From positions 102,404 through 166,403 of the forward strand of contig NZ_JYDE01000021.1 of assembly GCF_003263515.1 (NCBI RefSeq): a stretch of 64,000 bases of DNA. Direction: 5' to 3'. The position numbers and the translations under genes are program-made. Source of the stretch: Rahnella inusitata (lineage in GTDB: Bacteria > Pseudomonadota > Gammaproteobacteria > Enterobacterales > Enterobacteriaceae). Positions 13,314-21,504 of the stretch are shown here, one piece after another. Within the stretch, counting starts at the first letter, position 1. Each line of letters begins with the position of its first letter. The notes beneath the pieces were generated by a model, which did not search any database, had not been told where the DNA came from, and saw nothing but the letters and a program-made list of their open reading frames with translations.

Positions 13314-13583
13314 CTACCTGAGTAAAAACTGAATGAGTGACCCTAACATATACAGGCCGAATGCGGTTTGTATCAGAATGAAGACCCATCGGACATAGCG
13401 CCATTGATGGCGTTCTCTGGCGTTTGCCTGCGAAATAGCGCCACCGGGATCCTGCCTTTTTCTTCTTCTCCTTCTCAGGGTTTCCCGAATCCAAATAAAA
13501 ATAATCAATACAACCAATATTTTGAGAAGCACCAGGCTATCTATATCGAAATGTGTTTCCCAACTCCAGCTGGTATTTTCCAT
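13314..13583 (-). CDS. Small two-TM membrane protein of unknown function
   Basis: An 89-residue protein with two predicted membrane helices (LVLLKILVVLIIFIWI and VFILIQTAFGLYMLGSLIQF). They are joined by a very basic loop, RETLRRRRRKRQD, which would face the cytoplasm. I do not recognise a family. It stands alone and converges on the efflux operon. Confidence 0.5.
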   Translation of the reverse strand: MENTSWSWETHFDIDSLVLLKILVVLIIFIWIRETLRRRRRKRQDPGGAISQANARERHQWRYVRWVFILIQTAFGLYMLGSLIQFLLR

Positions 13584-13671
13584 TCCCTGCTACCCTTTAC
13601 TTTTTTGTTATTGAATATTATGAGTTATAACAAGTAATTGGCTTTATATCCATGTAATAAAAGTGGGTAAA

Positions 13672-13881
13672 TTAAGGCGCCTGCCGACGCGTCCATTCAT
13701 CTGCCACGTCACCCAGGTTTTTAGGCTGGCCATTGCGTATCCATGCCATAAAATCCCGGTCAAATGTAAAGTGTGCGCCGCATTGCTCAAGCATGAAACG
13801 CCGGACATTTTGGGTATTTTTATAGTGCTTATCTACGGGGGTGGCGCGGGTTAACGTCTCGCTGTGCCAGTCAAATGCCAT
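13672..13881 (-). CDS. DUF6434-like small protein
   Basis: A 69-residue soluble protein. The sequence MAFDWHSETLTRATPVDKHY, then KNTQNVRRFM, FDRDFMAWIR and DVADEWTRRQ fits a small domain that I recall as DUF6434 (SAP-associated). The function is not known. The ATG at 13881 has GGAG 7 bases upstream; an earlier ATG at 13977 is open but lacks a ribosome binding site and would add non-conserved sequence. Confidence 0.6.
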   Translation of the reverse strand: MAFDWHSETLTRATPVDKHYKNTQNVRRFMLEQCGAHFTFDRDFMAWIRNGQPKNLGDVADEWTRRQAP

Positions 13882-13997
13882 CTGTTTCTCCGGCGGAAAA
13901 TGGTATGGTGAATTATAGCGCAGGGCATTGATATTTTGGGGAATGGCATGCCCAATATCGGGACAATCAGACAACATCCGTGCAGGCTTTGGGTAAC

Positions 13998-14750
13998 ATG
14001 TTAAAAAAAATCATTCTGTCAGTCAGTCTCTTTGGGATTTTATCGGGTTCAGCCGCAGCCGCTTCGGACAGCGGGTATGTGCTCGATAACTACGAAGGAA
14101 CGATCGGGAAATCTCCGGTTCACGTCTCTCTTCAGCGTTATTCCTTTGGCGGAGAAACAAATGTTAAAGGGAGCTACTATTACGATAAATATCGTTCTCC
14201 CATTCCGCTCTACGGGAAAATAACGTCTGATGCCATCGTGCTTTGTGAGGTCGCTAATGATCAGGAATACGACGATTATCTGACTCAAGGTAAAAAAAAT
14301 GACCTCAGTACCTGCCCGTTAAAACTTACCAACGGTGGGGATGTTCTTCATGGTACATGGCAGAACGCCAAACGTACGCTGGATGTCGTATTGAATCAGA
14401 CGGCTTCCATGGATAAAGCCGCCATCTCGGGCAACCCTGCGAAAACGATTGAAATTCCATTTTGGGGGCAAACGGCGTCGCACAGTTTTATTGGCATCTA
14501 TGAAATGAAAGATGATGGCCTGTCAGTGAATAAAGTGATGGCTCTCAACAAGTCTTCAGGGAAAGTGGATCAGGTCATTGATCCTCAACTGCATCAATGT
14601 GATTTTGGATTTTACATGACGGCTATTTACCAAAACATTGAGCGTCTGAATAATTCCTCACAAATAGCCTTAAATTGCTACAGCAAAACCGATTTCAGTG
14701 TCATTTACGGCCTGAGTCAGGATAAGCAGAATTATTCATTTGTCGATTAA
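13998..14750 (+). CDS. Hypothetical secreted (periplasmic) protein
   Basis: A 250-residue protein with a classical Sec signal peptide (MLKKIILSVSLFGILSGSAA, cleavage near AAAAS). The mature part has a beta-rich start (GYVLDNYEGTIGKSPVHVSL) and four or so cysteines. I recognise no family. The ATG at 13998 is preferred because it begins the signal peptide; a GTG six codons upstream is open. It lies on the same strand as the peptide cluster but is separated from it by about 250 AT-rich bases, so it is probably not part of it. Confidence 0.6.
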   Translation: MLKKIILSVSLFGILSGSAAAASDSGYVLDNYEGTIGKSPVHVSLQRYSFGGETNVKGSYYYDKYRSPIPLYGKITSDAIVLCEVANDQEYDDYLTQGKKNDLSTCPLKLTNGGDVLHGTWQNAKRTLDVVLNQTASMDKAAISGNPAKTIEIPFWGQTASHSFIGIYEMKDDGLSVNKVMALNKSSGKVDQVIDPQLHQCDFGFYMTAIYQNIERLNNSSQIALNCYSKTDFSVIYGLSQDKQNYSFVD

Positions 14751-15003
14751 CCGCTGAATCGCAGGGGGATCGTACCTGCAGCGACGGTTCCCCTGGCCAA
14801 TCCTGATGATTGTAAAATTTAAATAATCCAATAAATGAAAGATAACTCTCACATATTAATAACATTTTGAAATTGTACATTTTTTAGCATTTAGCTTATG
14901 TAAACTAATCATTTAGGTGCTTTCCATTGACCGTTATATCCTCGGGAAGTTAATGTTATCCGGCCTTGATTGAGGCGATTAATAAATATAAAGGAATATT
15001 ATT

Positions 15004-15183
15004 ATGATTAAATTAAATATGACTGAAGCAAAAAAAGTTGTTGGTGGCGATTCCCGACTGGATTATCAATGGCAATCAGTGCGCGGCAATTGCCGTGCCT
15101 ATTACCAGGAATTAGATAAACATGGCAACGTTACAAAAAGTACTGACATGGGCATTGTAAGTAATCGCAACTGCGGTCACTAA
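15004..15183 (+). CDS. Double-glycine leader peptide precursor (microcin-like, two cysteines)
   Basis: A 59-codon gene preceded by AAAGGAA at good distance. The product begins MIKLNMTEAKKVVGG, a 15-residue leader ending in Gly-Gly, as cut by C39-peptidase exporters. The predicted 44-residue core starts DSRLDYQWQSVRGNC and ends GIVSNRNCGH, with only two cysteines (core positions 15 and 42), which could form one disulfide. It also contains DKHGNVTKST. This layout recalls the short enterobacterial DUF4762-type peptides, though that is from memory. A gene for a C39 ABC exporter lies 1.1 kb downstream on the same strand. I infer a secreted microcin-like or signalling peptide. No obvious immunity gene is seen. 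Confidence 0.75.
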   Translation: MIKLNMTEAKKVVGGDSRLDYQWQSVRGNCRAYYQELDKHGNVTKSTDMGIVSNRNCGH

Positions 15184-15206
15184 TGTAAGCGAGTTCTGAT
15201 AGACTT

Positions 15207-15250
15207 AATAGTCTGGTGTATGAAGGAATTACATCATTCACCAGTCTATT
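15207..15250 (+). terminator. Hairpin between the peptide gene and the downstream operon
   Basis: A long imperfect stem, AATAGTCTGGTGTATGA against TCATTCACCAGTCTATT, has two mismatches and a 10-base loop, and starts 24 bases after the peptide stop. It is followed by only a weak T-rich stretch. It could be a leaky terminator or an mRNA-stabilising structure allowing more peptide transcript than exporter transcript, as is common in bacteriocin operons. Confidence 0.5.
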
Positions 15251-15325
15251 ATTGAAGTTAATTTAGAAATGGCGCTGAAAGAGCCCTGCTAATAGTAGTT
15301 GTTATAACAAAAGCCTGGGGTTTTT

Positions 15326-16267
15326 ATGCGATATTTCGTTGTTAGTTTCTATATTGCACTGAAGTGTTTTTTCGATAATACTTTCAAAAAAATAAACAGT
15401 ATTAGTAAGTTTTTTCGTGAAAAGTTAACTCCCCGCAGTATGAATTTAAGAATATTATTTGCTATTCTACACTTACAGCGCTTTTTGAAACTGACGGGTA
15501 AAAATAAAAACAAATGCGCCGATGTTGCTGGTGAAAATATTCGGTGTTTGTTAGGCCCGGACAGAAAGATAAATTTCGTTTGGCTGACACAGCGGCGCGA
15601 AGCCTTAGATTACGCCGCAACATTTGGCCGGGACGAGAAGATAATGGCACAACTGGACGATTGTGCGGCCCAGCTGAATAAAATAGTGAAACCTTTGCAT
15701 GATATGGGTTCACCCGTTGTGTTAGCTCCGATGCATATGGTCTCAGATATTCTTTCTGGCATCGTTGCCGGAAAGGCATATCCGGGTAATGGTACCGTTA
15801 TTGTTTCCGCAAATGCAGAGGCGTATCAGTCCGAAGACCGCCGCAGGGGCGGTGTCAATCTGACTTACTGCTCAATACACGGAAACAATGAAGGGATTGC
15901 AGAAAATATTATGTCAGCTTGCCTGAGTGCAGCTAAACATGACACGAATATTATTATCTTCCCCGACATTGTCCCTGAGTACACATATAAGACTGGTGCA
16001 ACTTTTTCTTCGAGAATAAATTGCACTATGTTTGGGCGCAAAGCGAGTTTGCACAGTGGGGTATTCAGACTTGCGAAAGTCATTTCAGCGAAAGTTGTTT
16101 TCTTTTATCTTTATTACGAAGATGGGATAAAGATTCACATCCATCCTCCAATGGATAAAAAGGAAGCATTCACCAGTATGCCTGGGCTGATTGAAAGTGC
16201 CATCAGGGAACATCCCCAAGACTGGTTGTTATGGCACCTTCATTCGTTATATTTTATTAATCACTAA
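15326..16267 (+). CDS. LpxL/HtrB-superfamily (LABLAT-like) acyltransferase
   Basis: A 313-residue protein that resembles lipid A late acyltransferases in its central and C-terminal parts. IIIFPDIVPEYTYKTGATFS and AKVVFFYLYYEDGIKIHIHP correspond to the LpxL segments around the second catalytic region. The end, REHPQDWLLWHLHSLYF, parallels the LpxL ENPEQWLW-type terminus. The usual HX4D/E motif appears as APMHMVSDIL, with one residue fewer between His and Asp. Such enzymes move an acyl chain from acyl-ACP to an acceptor at the inner membrane. The cluster encodes its own ACP and ketosynthase, so the acceptor could be the peptide at 15004-15183 or a lipid. It begins 142 bases after the peptide gene and ends just before the exporter. 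Assignment to the superfamily is fair; the substrate is unknown. Confidence 0.65.
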   Translation: MRYFVVSFYIALKCFFDNTFKKINSISKFFREKLTPRSMNLRILFAILHLQRFLKLTGKNKNKCADVAGENIRCLLGPDRKINFVWLTQRREALDYAATFGRDEKIMAQLDDCAAQLNKIVKPLHDMGSPVVLAPMHMVSDILSGIVAGKAYPGNGTVIVSANAEAYQSEDRRRGGVNLTYCSIHGNNEGIAENIMSACLSAAKHDTNIIIFPDIVPEYTYKTGATFSSRINCTMFGRKASLHSGVFRLAKVISAKVVFFYLYYEDGIKIHIHPPMDKKEAFTSMPGLIESAIREHPQDWLLWHLHSLYFINH

Positions 16268-16281
16268 GTTAAAAATTGGAT

Positions 16282-17433
16282 ATGAATAATTCTATTCCTA
16301 CAATGGTATTTCAAAGTGAAATCAATGAGTGTGGGCTTGCTTGCATTGCAATGCTTGCAGAAACTCAGGGTGTTGAAATATCATTGGCCAGTTTACGCGA
16401 AAAACACCCTATTTCAGTGCATGGAACATCGCTTGATAAACTCAGTGATATCCTGACGGAATTAGACATTCCAACGTATCCAGTATTATTTGACTTTGAT
16501 GAGCTCAATGCGCTTCCTTTACCTTGTATTCTGCATTATGGCGCGGGTCACTATGTGATATTAGCCTATCGCAAAGGCCGCCATGTTTGCGTTATGAATC
16601 CTGGTGTTGGCCAGCAATTTTTGTCTATTGATGCACTTAAACGAGACATCAGTGGTTACGCGCTTGTCATCGATGAAGAAATCACAACGCATCGCCCAAA
16701 CGAAAAAAATAAATCAAGGGGGAATTCATTTTTCTCCTGCATGAGTTTACGTCAAACCGCGAAAGTCAGAGGCATTTATACTCTGATGACGCTAACGCTA
16801 TTAGTATCCTTAACACTTTTCGTTATGCCAGTGATGGTCAGCCAGGCGATAAACAATGTTTACACGTCTGCCGGGCAGCAAGATTTCCCATATGGACTTT
16901 TCCTGCTGGTCTTTGTCATTTCTACCGCGCTTGCATTATCTGTCCGCTGGGTAACTGAAAGACATATTAAACAATTTTCATTTTTGAACAGTACTTCAGG
17001 TTTTTCCCGTCTGCTTAATAATCCGCTTCGTTTTTTTGAACGTCGTGCACCAGGGGACATATTTAGCCGTTTTACAGCATGGGAAGCTGCAGCCGGACGA
17101 AAAATTGAGCTGGATAATAGCTTAAGAACAGACTGGCTCGTTGGCTTGCTGGCATTTAGCGTTCTGGTTTATATGAATCTTTCGCTGGCATTAGTCTCTT
17201 TTGCCGGGGTGACGGCCATGGGGTTAGTCAGTGTTTGGGCTATTTATCGTGACCGTTTTTACACTCAAACGCTGCAAATCAGAACCGCAGAGCAGAATGA
17301 ATTCATTCTGGAAACACTCCAGGGCTTTAACACAATCAAATCCTCCGGGCTGGTGGAACTACGCAAAAAAGGATTTGCGAAGTTAACGTATTCATTATTT
17401 AGCTGTGTACGCGATAAGAATGTTTATGAATAG
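16282..17433 (+). CDS. C39-peptidase ABC exporter, N-terminal part, ended by an in-frame TAG
   Basis: Residues 1-125 are a C39 bacteriocin-processing peptidase: catalytic Cys17 in QSEINECGLAC, His90 in GAGHYVILAY. The third triad position is Asn106 (VCVMNPGVG) instead of the usual Asp. A membrane domain follows (four helices visible from about residue 170). The frame stops at TAG, 17431-17433, in the middle of the transporter core, and the same frame continues at once with the remaining helices and ATPase (17434-18405). Together the two parts would be about 707 residues, the normal size of CvaB/ComA-type exporters. The gene is therefore one exporter with a nonsense codon, unless the stop is read through or is a sequencing error. 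The ATG at 16282 is used; TTG at 16276 is possible. Confidence 0.85.
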   Translation: MNNSIPTMVFQSEINECGLACIAMLAETQGVEISLASLREKHPISVHGTSLDKLSDILTELDIPTYPVLFDFDELNALPLPCILHYGAGHYVILAYRKGRHVCVMNPGVGQQFLSIDALKRDISGYALVIDEEITTHRPNEKNKSRGNSFFSCMSLRQTAKVRGIYTLMTLTLLVSLTLFVMPVMVSQAINNVYTSAGQQDFPYGLFLLVFVISTALALSVRWVTERHIKQFSFLNSTSGFSRLLNNPLRFFERRAPGDIFSRFTAWEAAAGRKIELDNSLRTDWLVGLLAFSVLVYMNLSLALVSFAGVTAMGLVSVWAIYRDRFYTQTLQIRTAEQNEFILETLQGFNTIKSSGLVELRKKGFAKLTYSLFSCVRDKNVYE

Positions 17434-18405
17434 GTGAAGAACAGTATTTACCAGCTGGTAGGAAGTCTGGAAATGGTGTTTTTTATGCTGTTGGCTTTAC
17501 CATTGCTTAAAGATGGCAGGCTTTCTTTGGGCGATTTCTTTGCCTATAGTTTTGTTCGACAAATATTTTCGTCTTATATCACTAAGATATTTTTTTCCGT
17601 TATCCAGAAGAATCAGCTTCAGGTTATTGATAACCGAGCAGAAGATATCTTTCCCTCCGCAGTCGATCACGTTAGCAAACCTGAAGCTGCCATAGCAGTC
17701 ACTACATTCAATCATTCTCTGGAATACAGAAACCTTTCTTTCCGTTATGACAGTGTGGATACGACGCTGCAAAATGTTTCGCTTTGTATTCCTAAGGGAC
17801 AAATGCTGGCAATCACAGGAAATTCGGGGGCAGGTAAAAGTACCTTAATAAAAGTGATGTCGGGTGGACTGATCCCTGAATCAGGGGAGATCCAGGCTGA
17901 TGGCGTTTCAGTGACCGCTTCTGCGATCAGTTCGCTTTTTTATTTGTTGTCCCAGGAAGATATTCTTTTTAATGCTTCCGTTGCAGAAAATATAAGTCTT
18001 TTTGATCCGGATTTTGACAGAAGCAAGCTTGAATATATGTCTGGATTGCTTAAGGCATTAGATATGGGAGATATAGTGGACAAACTCCCCGGAGGAATGA
18101 TGGCGAAGATCCGCGAAAGTTACACTGGACTTTCGCTTGGGCAACGCCAGCGCTTATTGCTTGCTCGCGCTATGTACAGTAACAGGCCCGTAATTATTCT
18201 GGATGAGCCTACCGCGAATCTCGATGACGACACCGCATTTACCGTGGCTAATGCTTTGATATCGCATTGCCGCAACGAAGGTAAAACACTGATCGTGGTG
18301 ACCCATAATACGGCTATTTTGCCACTGTTTGACCATGCCTGCTGTATTGAACAGGGTAGGTTAGTCCGCCTTTCTCCTGGGCTATCAGATATGAATCCGT
18401 TATGA
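17434..18405 (+). CDS. C39-peptidase ABC exporter, C-terminal part (last TM helices and ATPase)
   Basis: This is the continuation, in the same frame, of the exporter at 16282. The first codon after TAG is GTG, so reinitiation is conceivable but no Shine-Dalgarno sequence is evident. It carries the last two membrane helices and a complete nucleotide-binding domain: Walker A GNSGAGKST, Q-loop LLSQED, signature LSLGQRQRLLLARAM, Walker B VIILDEPTANLD, H-loop VVTHNTA. Its end overlaps the next gene by 4 bases (ATGA). Without the upstream half it lacks the peptidase and most of the substrate channel. The intact ATPase motifs argue that the mutation is recent, or that the stop is tolerated. Confidence 0.85.
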   Translation: MKNSIYQLVGSLEMVFFMLLALPLLKDGRLSLGDFFAYSFVRQIFSSYITKIFFSVIQKNQLQVIDNRAEDIFPSAVDHVSKPEAAIAVTTFNHSLEYRNLSFRYDSVDTTLQNVSLCIPKGQMLAITGNSGAGKSTLIKVMSGGLIPESGEIQADGVSVTASAISSLFYLLSQEDILFNASVAENISLFDPDFDRSKLEYMSGLLKALDMGDIVDKLPGGMMAKIRESYTGLSLGQRQRLLLARAMYSNRPVIILDEPTANLDDDTAFTVANALISHCRNEGKTLIVVTHNTAILPLFDHACCIEQGRLVRLSPGLSDMNPL

Positions 18406-19559
18406 AAAAGAAATCGGTCGTTATATGGAGCCTGGTTATTCTGTGTGCCGTATCTGCCACAGCTTACTTTATTTTTAACCAACAACATCATTCATCACCG
18501 GCAGGGGTTCTTGCAAAAATCACCCGTGGTGATATTCAAACGACGGTCATTACCACCGGGACATTAAAACCTATTCGCCAGGTCAGTATTGGTGCGCAGG
18601 TGAATGGTCAATTAAAAAAGCTCTACGTGCATCAGGGCGACAGAGTAAATAAAGGGCAACTGCTTGCTGAAATAGACCCGATTTTGCAACAAAACGAATT
18701 GCGGAAATCCGAAGCAGAACTTGCAAGCGCGCGTGCGCAATTGCGGTCATCACAAGTGCTGCTTAAACAGTATCAACTTGCTTTGCGTCGTCAGAAAGTG
18801 ATGTTGAGGGAAGGCTCTGGAGTAGCAAGTGACCTTGAAGAAGCACAGTCCCTATTTGATTCTCAACTCGAACAGCTGGAAATGAATAAGGCACAGATAG
18901 TCCAATCCGAAATGGCGGTGGAAACAGCCAGAGCAAATGTAGGCTATACGAGACTTGTTGCCCCAATAGAGGGTGAAGTCCTGGGCGTCGTAACTCAGGA
19001 AGGGCAAACGATCGTTTCCTCGCAAACTGCCCCGACCATTATGGTACTGGCTGATCTTAGCGTTATGCATATTCAGACCCGTATTTCGGAAGCAGACATT
19101 CTTAAGGTCAAATCAGGCCAACCTTTGTCATTCTATGTTCTCGCCCAACCATCACGTCTCTATACCAGCGTGATGGGCGAAATTCAAAATGCCCCGGATG
19201 GGGTGCTTAATAATACCAATGAAATATCCAATAACTCACAGCAGTCTTTGGCTATTTACTACAGTGGTGTTTTTGAGATAACCAATACTGAGCGCTTGCT
19301 GAAAACCTCCATGACTGCGCAAGTTTCGATTGTAGTGAATGATGTGAAAAACGTTCTGCGCATCCCACTTTCTGCGCTACAGGAAAGAGATGCACAAGGG
19401 CGCTATTACGTAACACTCATTGACGGAAAGCAGAGGATTTCCCGTGAAGTTGAAATTGGTGCGCACAATAACGTTTTCGCTGAAGTGAAATCGGGGCTTG
19501 TGGAAGGCCAAAGTGTTGAGATCCCACCTTTAGCTCTTGAGACTGCCATCGATGGCTAA
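18402..19559 (+). CDS. MacA/HlyD-type periplasmic adaptor
   Basis: A 385-residue membrane fusion protein with an N-terminal membrane anchor (VIWSLVILCAVSATAYFIF). Two lipoyl half-motifs (SIGAQVNGQLKKLYVHQGDR and LVAPIEGEVLGVVTQEGQTI) flank a coiled-coil hairpin at about residues 100-180. The pattern is that of MacA, the adaptor of MacB-type ABC systems. It overlaps the exporter gene upstream by 4 bases and the MacB-like gene downstream by 8 bases, so it is translationally coupled to both. It could serve either exporter; the pairing with MacB is the better supported. Confidence 0.88.
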   Translation: MKKKSVVIWSLVILCAVSATAYFIFNQQHHSSPAGVLAKITRGDIQTTVITTGTLKPIRQVSIGAQVNGQLKKLYVHQGDRVNKGQLLAEIDPILQQNELRKSEAELASARAQLRSSQVLLKQYQLALRRQKVMLREGSGVASDLEEAQSLFDSQLEQLEMNKAQIVQSEMAVETARANVGYTRLVAPIEGEVLGVVTQEGQTIVSSQTAPTIMVLADLSVMHIQTRISEADILKVKSGQPLSFYVLAQPSRLYTSVMGEIQNAPDGVLNNTNEISNNSQQSLAIYYSGVFEITNTERLLKTSMTAQVSIVVNDVKNVLRIPLSALQERDAQGRYYVTLIDGKQRISREVEIGAHNNVFAEVKSGLVEGQSVEIPPLALETAIDG

Positions 19560-21504
19560 TCTGACTGCGTTCCGCCTCGTGGATGTGAATCGTACCTTCA
19601 TTTCGGGTGATCTTGCGGTGCATGTGCTTAAGAACATTTCGCTTGAGATAAAGCAGGGCGAAATGGTCGCCATTATGGGCCCTTCAGGCTCGGGGAAATC
19701 ATCGCTAATGAACCTGCTTGGCTGTTTAGATCAGCCGAGCAGCGGAAAGATTTATGTGGCAGGTATAGAGACTACCGGAGCCAGCAGCAATCAGCTCGCG
19801 TCGCTGCGCAGCCAGCATATAGGTTTTATTTTTCAACGTTATCACCTTATGCCCTATCTCAACGCACAAGATAATGTCGCAGTGCCTGCGCGTTATACGT
19901 CGATGGATAAAGCAGAGCAAATTGAACGTTCCAGCAGCTTACTGACCCGTCTTGGGCTTGATGAAAAAATATTCCATAAACCCTCGCAATTATCCGGTGG
20001 GCAGCAACAGCGCGTCAGTATTGCCCGGGCTTTAATGAACGGGGCTGATATTATTCTTGCCGATGAACCGACCGGGGCATTGGATGCTGCGAGTGGAAAA
20101 GAAGTGATGGCAATATTACATAGCCTTCATCAGGCTGGTCATACCATCATTCTGGTCACGCACGATCCGCTTATTGCCAATCAGGCAGGACGTATCATTG
20201 AGATCGATGATGGCCAAATTGTCGCTGACCATGCGGCCAGCTCGACAAATGACTTTCATCAACACACCTCACTGTCACACATTACCACCAGCACCGAGCG
20301 TCCCGGACTCTTTCAAAGCCTGAAAGACGCTATTTCTATGGCCTGGCAGGCGTTACGTGGACACCGCGCTCGCGCATTACTCTCAATGCTTGGCATGATT
20401 ATTGGTGTTGTTTCCATCATCGTGTCAATGGCTGTGGGCAATGGTGCAAAGCAAAAAATTCTTCATGATATAAGCGATCTAGGCGTCAAATCGCTGACTA
20501 TACACCCTGGCATTGGGTGGAGCGATATCCGTCCTGATTTAGCCTTCAGTCTTTCAGTACGTGATGCAGAAATGCTGCAACATCAAGATTTCACTAAAAA
20601 TATTTCACCTGTTGTTAATACTTCTGTCGATGCATTGGCGAACGGGCAAAATGTTTTTCTCGAGTTGCACGGTGTTGATCAGGGCTATTTTGCTATTCAT
20701 CGAATGGTCTTAGTGATGGGCAGGCATTTTAACTCAGGTGACCTGGCAGAGAGAGCTGCCGGGTTAGTGATCGACACCCAAACCGCAAAGAGTTTATTTC
20801 CTCATAACGGCCATCCAGTCGGCGAAATTATTCAACTTCGTGGTGTGCCATTTGTCATTATCGGCGTGATGGAAATTAGTGGGGTAGTCCCCAGCAGGAG
20901 TGGGTTGCAGGGATGGATCCCCTTCACGACGATGCAGGATCGCCTGGAAGGGCCGGTTGCTCTTAATTTGATTGAATTGCAGCTCAAAGATGGGCTGGCA
21001 ATGAAATCTTCTCAACAGCGGGTTGAGCATCTGCTGGACATAGTCCATGGCCGCCGTGATTTCTTCATTCAGAGCGATGACATGATGTTAAGCGCGGTGA
21101 AAAAAACCTCGGATTCTTTAACCCTCTTGGTGGCCACTATCGCAGGAATCTCGCTCATCGTCGGTGGCATAGGCGTGATGAATATCATGCTGGTTTCCGT
21201 CAAAGAAAGAACCCACGAAATTGGTATACGGTTAGCCGTGGGTGCCAGGGAGCAAGATATTTTGCGGCAGTTTCTGGTGGAATCTGTGGTGATTTGCCTG
21301 ATGGGCTCGCTGATCGGAATTGTGCTTGCCATCGTTGCAGGTTGCACATTCGCATTATGCACGAATAGATTCCCCCTCGTTTTCACGATGCCTCCGATTT
21401 TATTCTCCTGCTGTTTCTCCGGCCTGATTGGACTTGGATTCGGCTTCTTCCCTGCGCGGAATGCCGCTCGTTTAAATCCGACTGAGGCTCTGACTCGAGA
21501 ATGA
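19552..21504 (+). CDS. MacB-like ABC exporter (ATPase fused to FtsX-type permease)
   Basis: A 650-residue MacB homologue. The N-terminal ATPase has Walker [10 protein letters not shown], signature [15 protein letters not shown] and Walker [12 protein letters not shown]. The permease half has the first helix after residue 270 ([20 protein letters not shown]), a large periplasmic domain, and three C-terminal helices with the FtsX-type [19 protein letters not shown]. MacB moves substrates from the periplasm through an outer membrane channel by mechanotransmission. The ATG at 19552 overlaps the end of the adaptor gene; a TTG five codons earlier is less likely. In this cluster it may expel the processed peptide from the periplasm after the C39 exporter delivers it. 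Confidence 0.9.
   Translation: MANLTAFRLVDVNRTFISGDLAVHVLKNISLEIKQGEMVAIMGPSGSGKSSLMNLLGCLDQPSSGKIYVAGIETTGASSNQLASLRSQHIGFIFQRYHLMPYLNAQDNVAVPARYTSMDKAEQIERSSSLLTRLGLDEKIFHKPSQLSGGQQQRVSIARALMNGADIILADEPTGALDAASGKEVMAILHSLHQAGHTIILVTHDPLIANQAGRIIEIDDGQIVADHAASSTNDFHQHTSLSHITTSTERPGLFQSLKDAISMAWQALRGHRARALLSMLGMIIGVVSIIVSMAVGNGAKQKILHDISDLGVKSLTIHPGIGWSDIRPDLAFSLSVRDAEMLQHQDFTKNISPVVNTSVDALANGQNVFLELHGVDQGYFAIHRMVLVMGRHFNSGDLAERAAGLVIDTQTAKSLFPHNGHPVGEIIQLRGVPFVIIGVMEISGVVPSRSGLQGWIPFTTMQDRLEGPVALNLIELQLKDGLAMKSSQQRVEHLLDIVHGRRDFFIQSDDMMLSAVKKTSDSLTLLVATIAGISLIVGGIGVMNIMLVSVKERTHEIGIRLAVGAREQDILRQFLVESVVICLMGSLIGIVLAIVAGCTFALCTNRFPLVFTMPPILFSCCFSGLIGLGFGFFPARNAARLNPTEALTRE

Noticed and set aside
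14762..14795. Imperfect hairpin CAGGG...CCCTG after the hypothetical secreted protein
   Set aside because: The stem is short with a long, partly mismatched middle and no U-tract; not convincing as a terminator.
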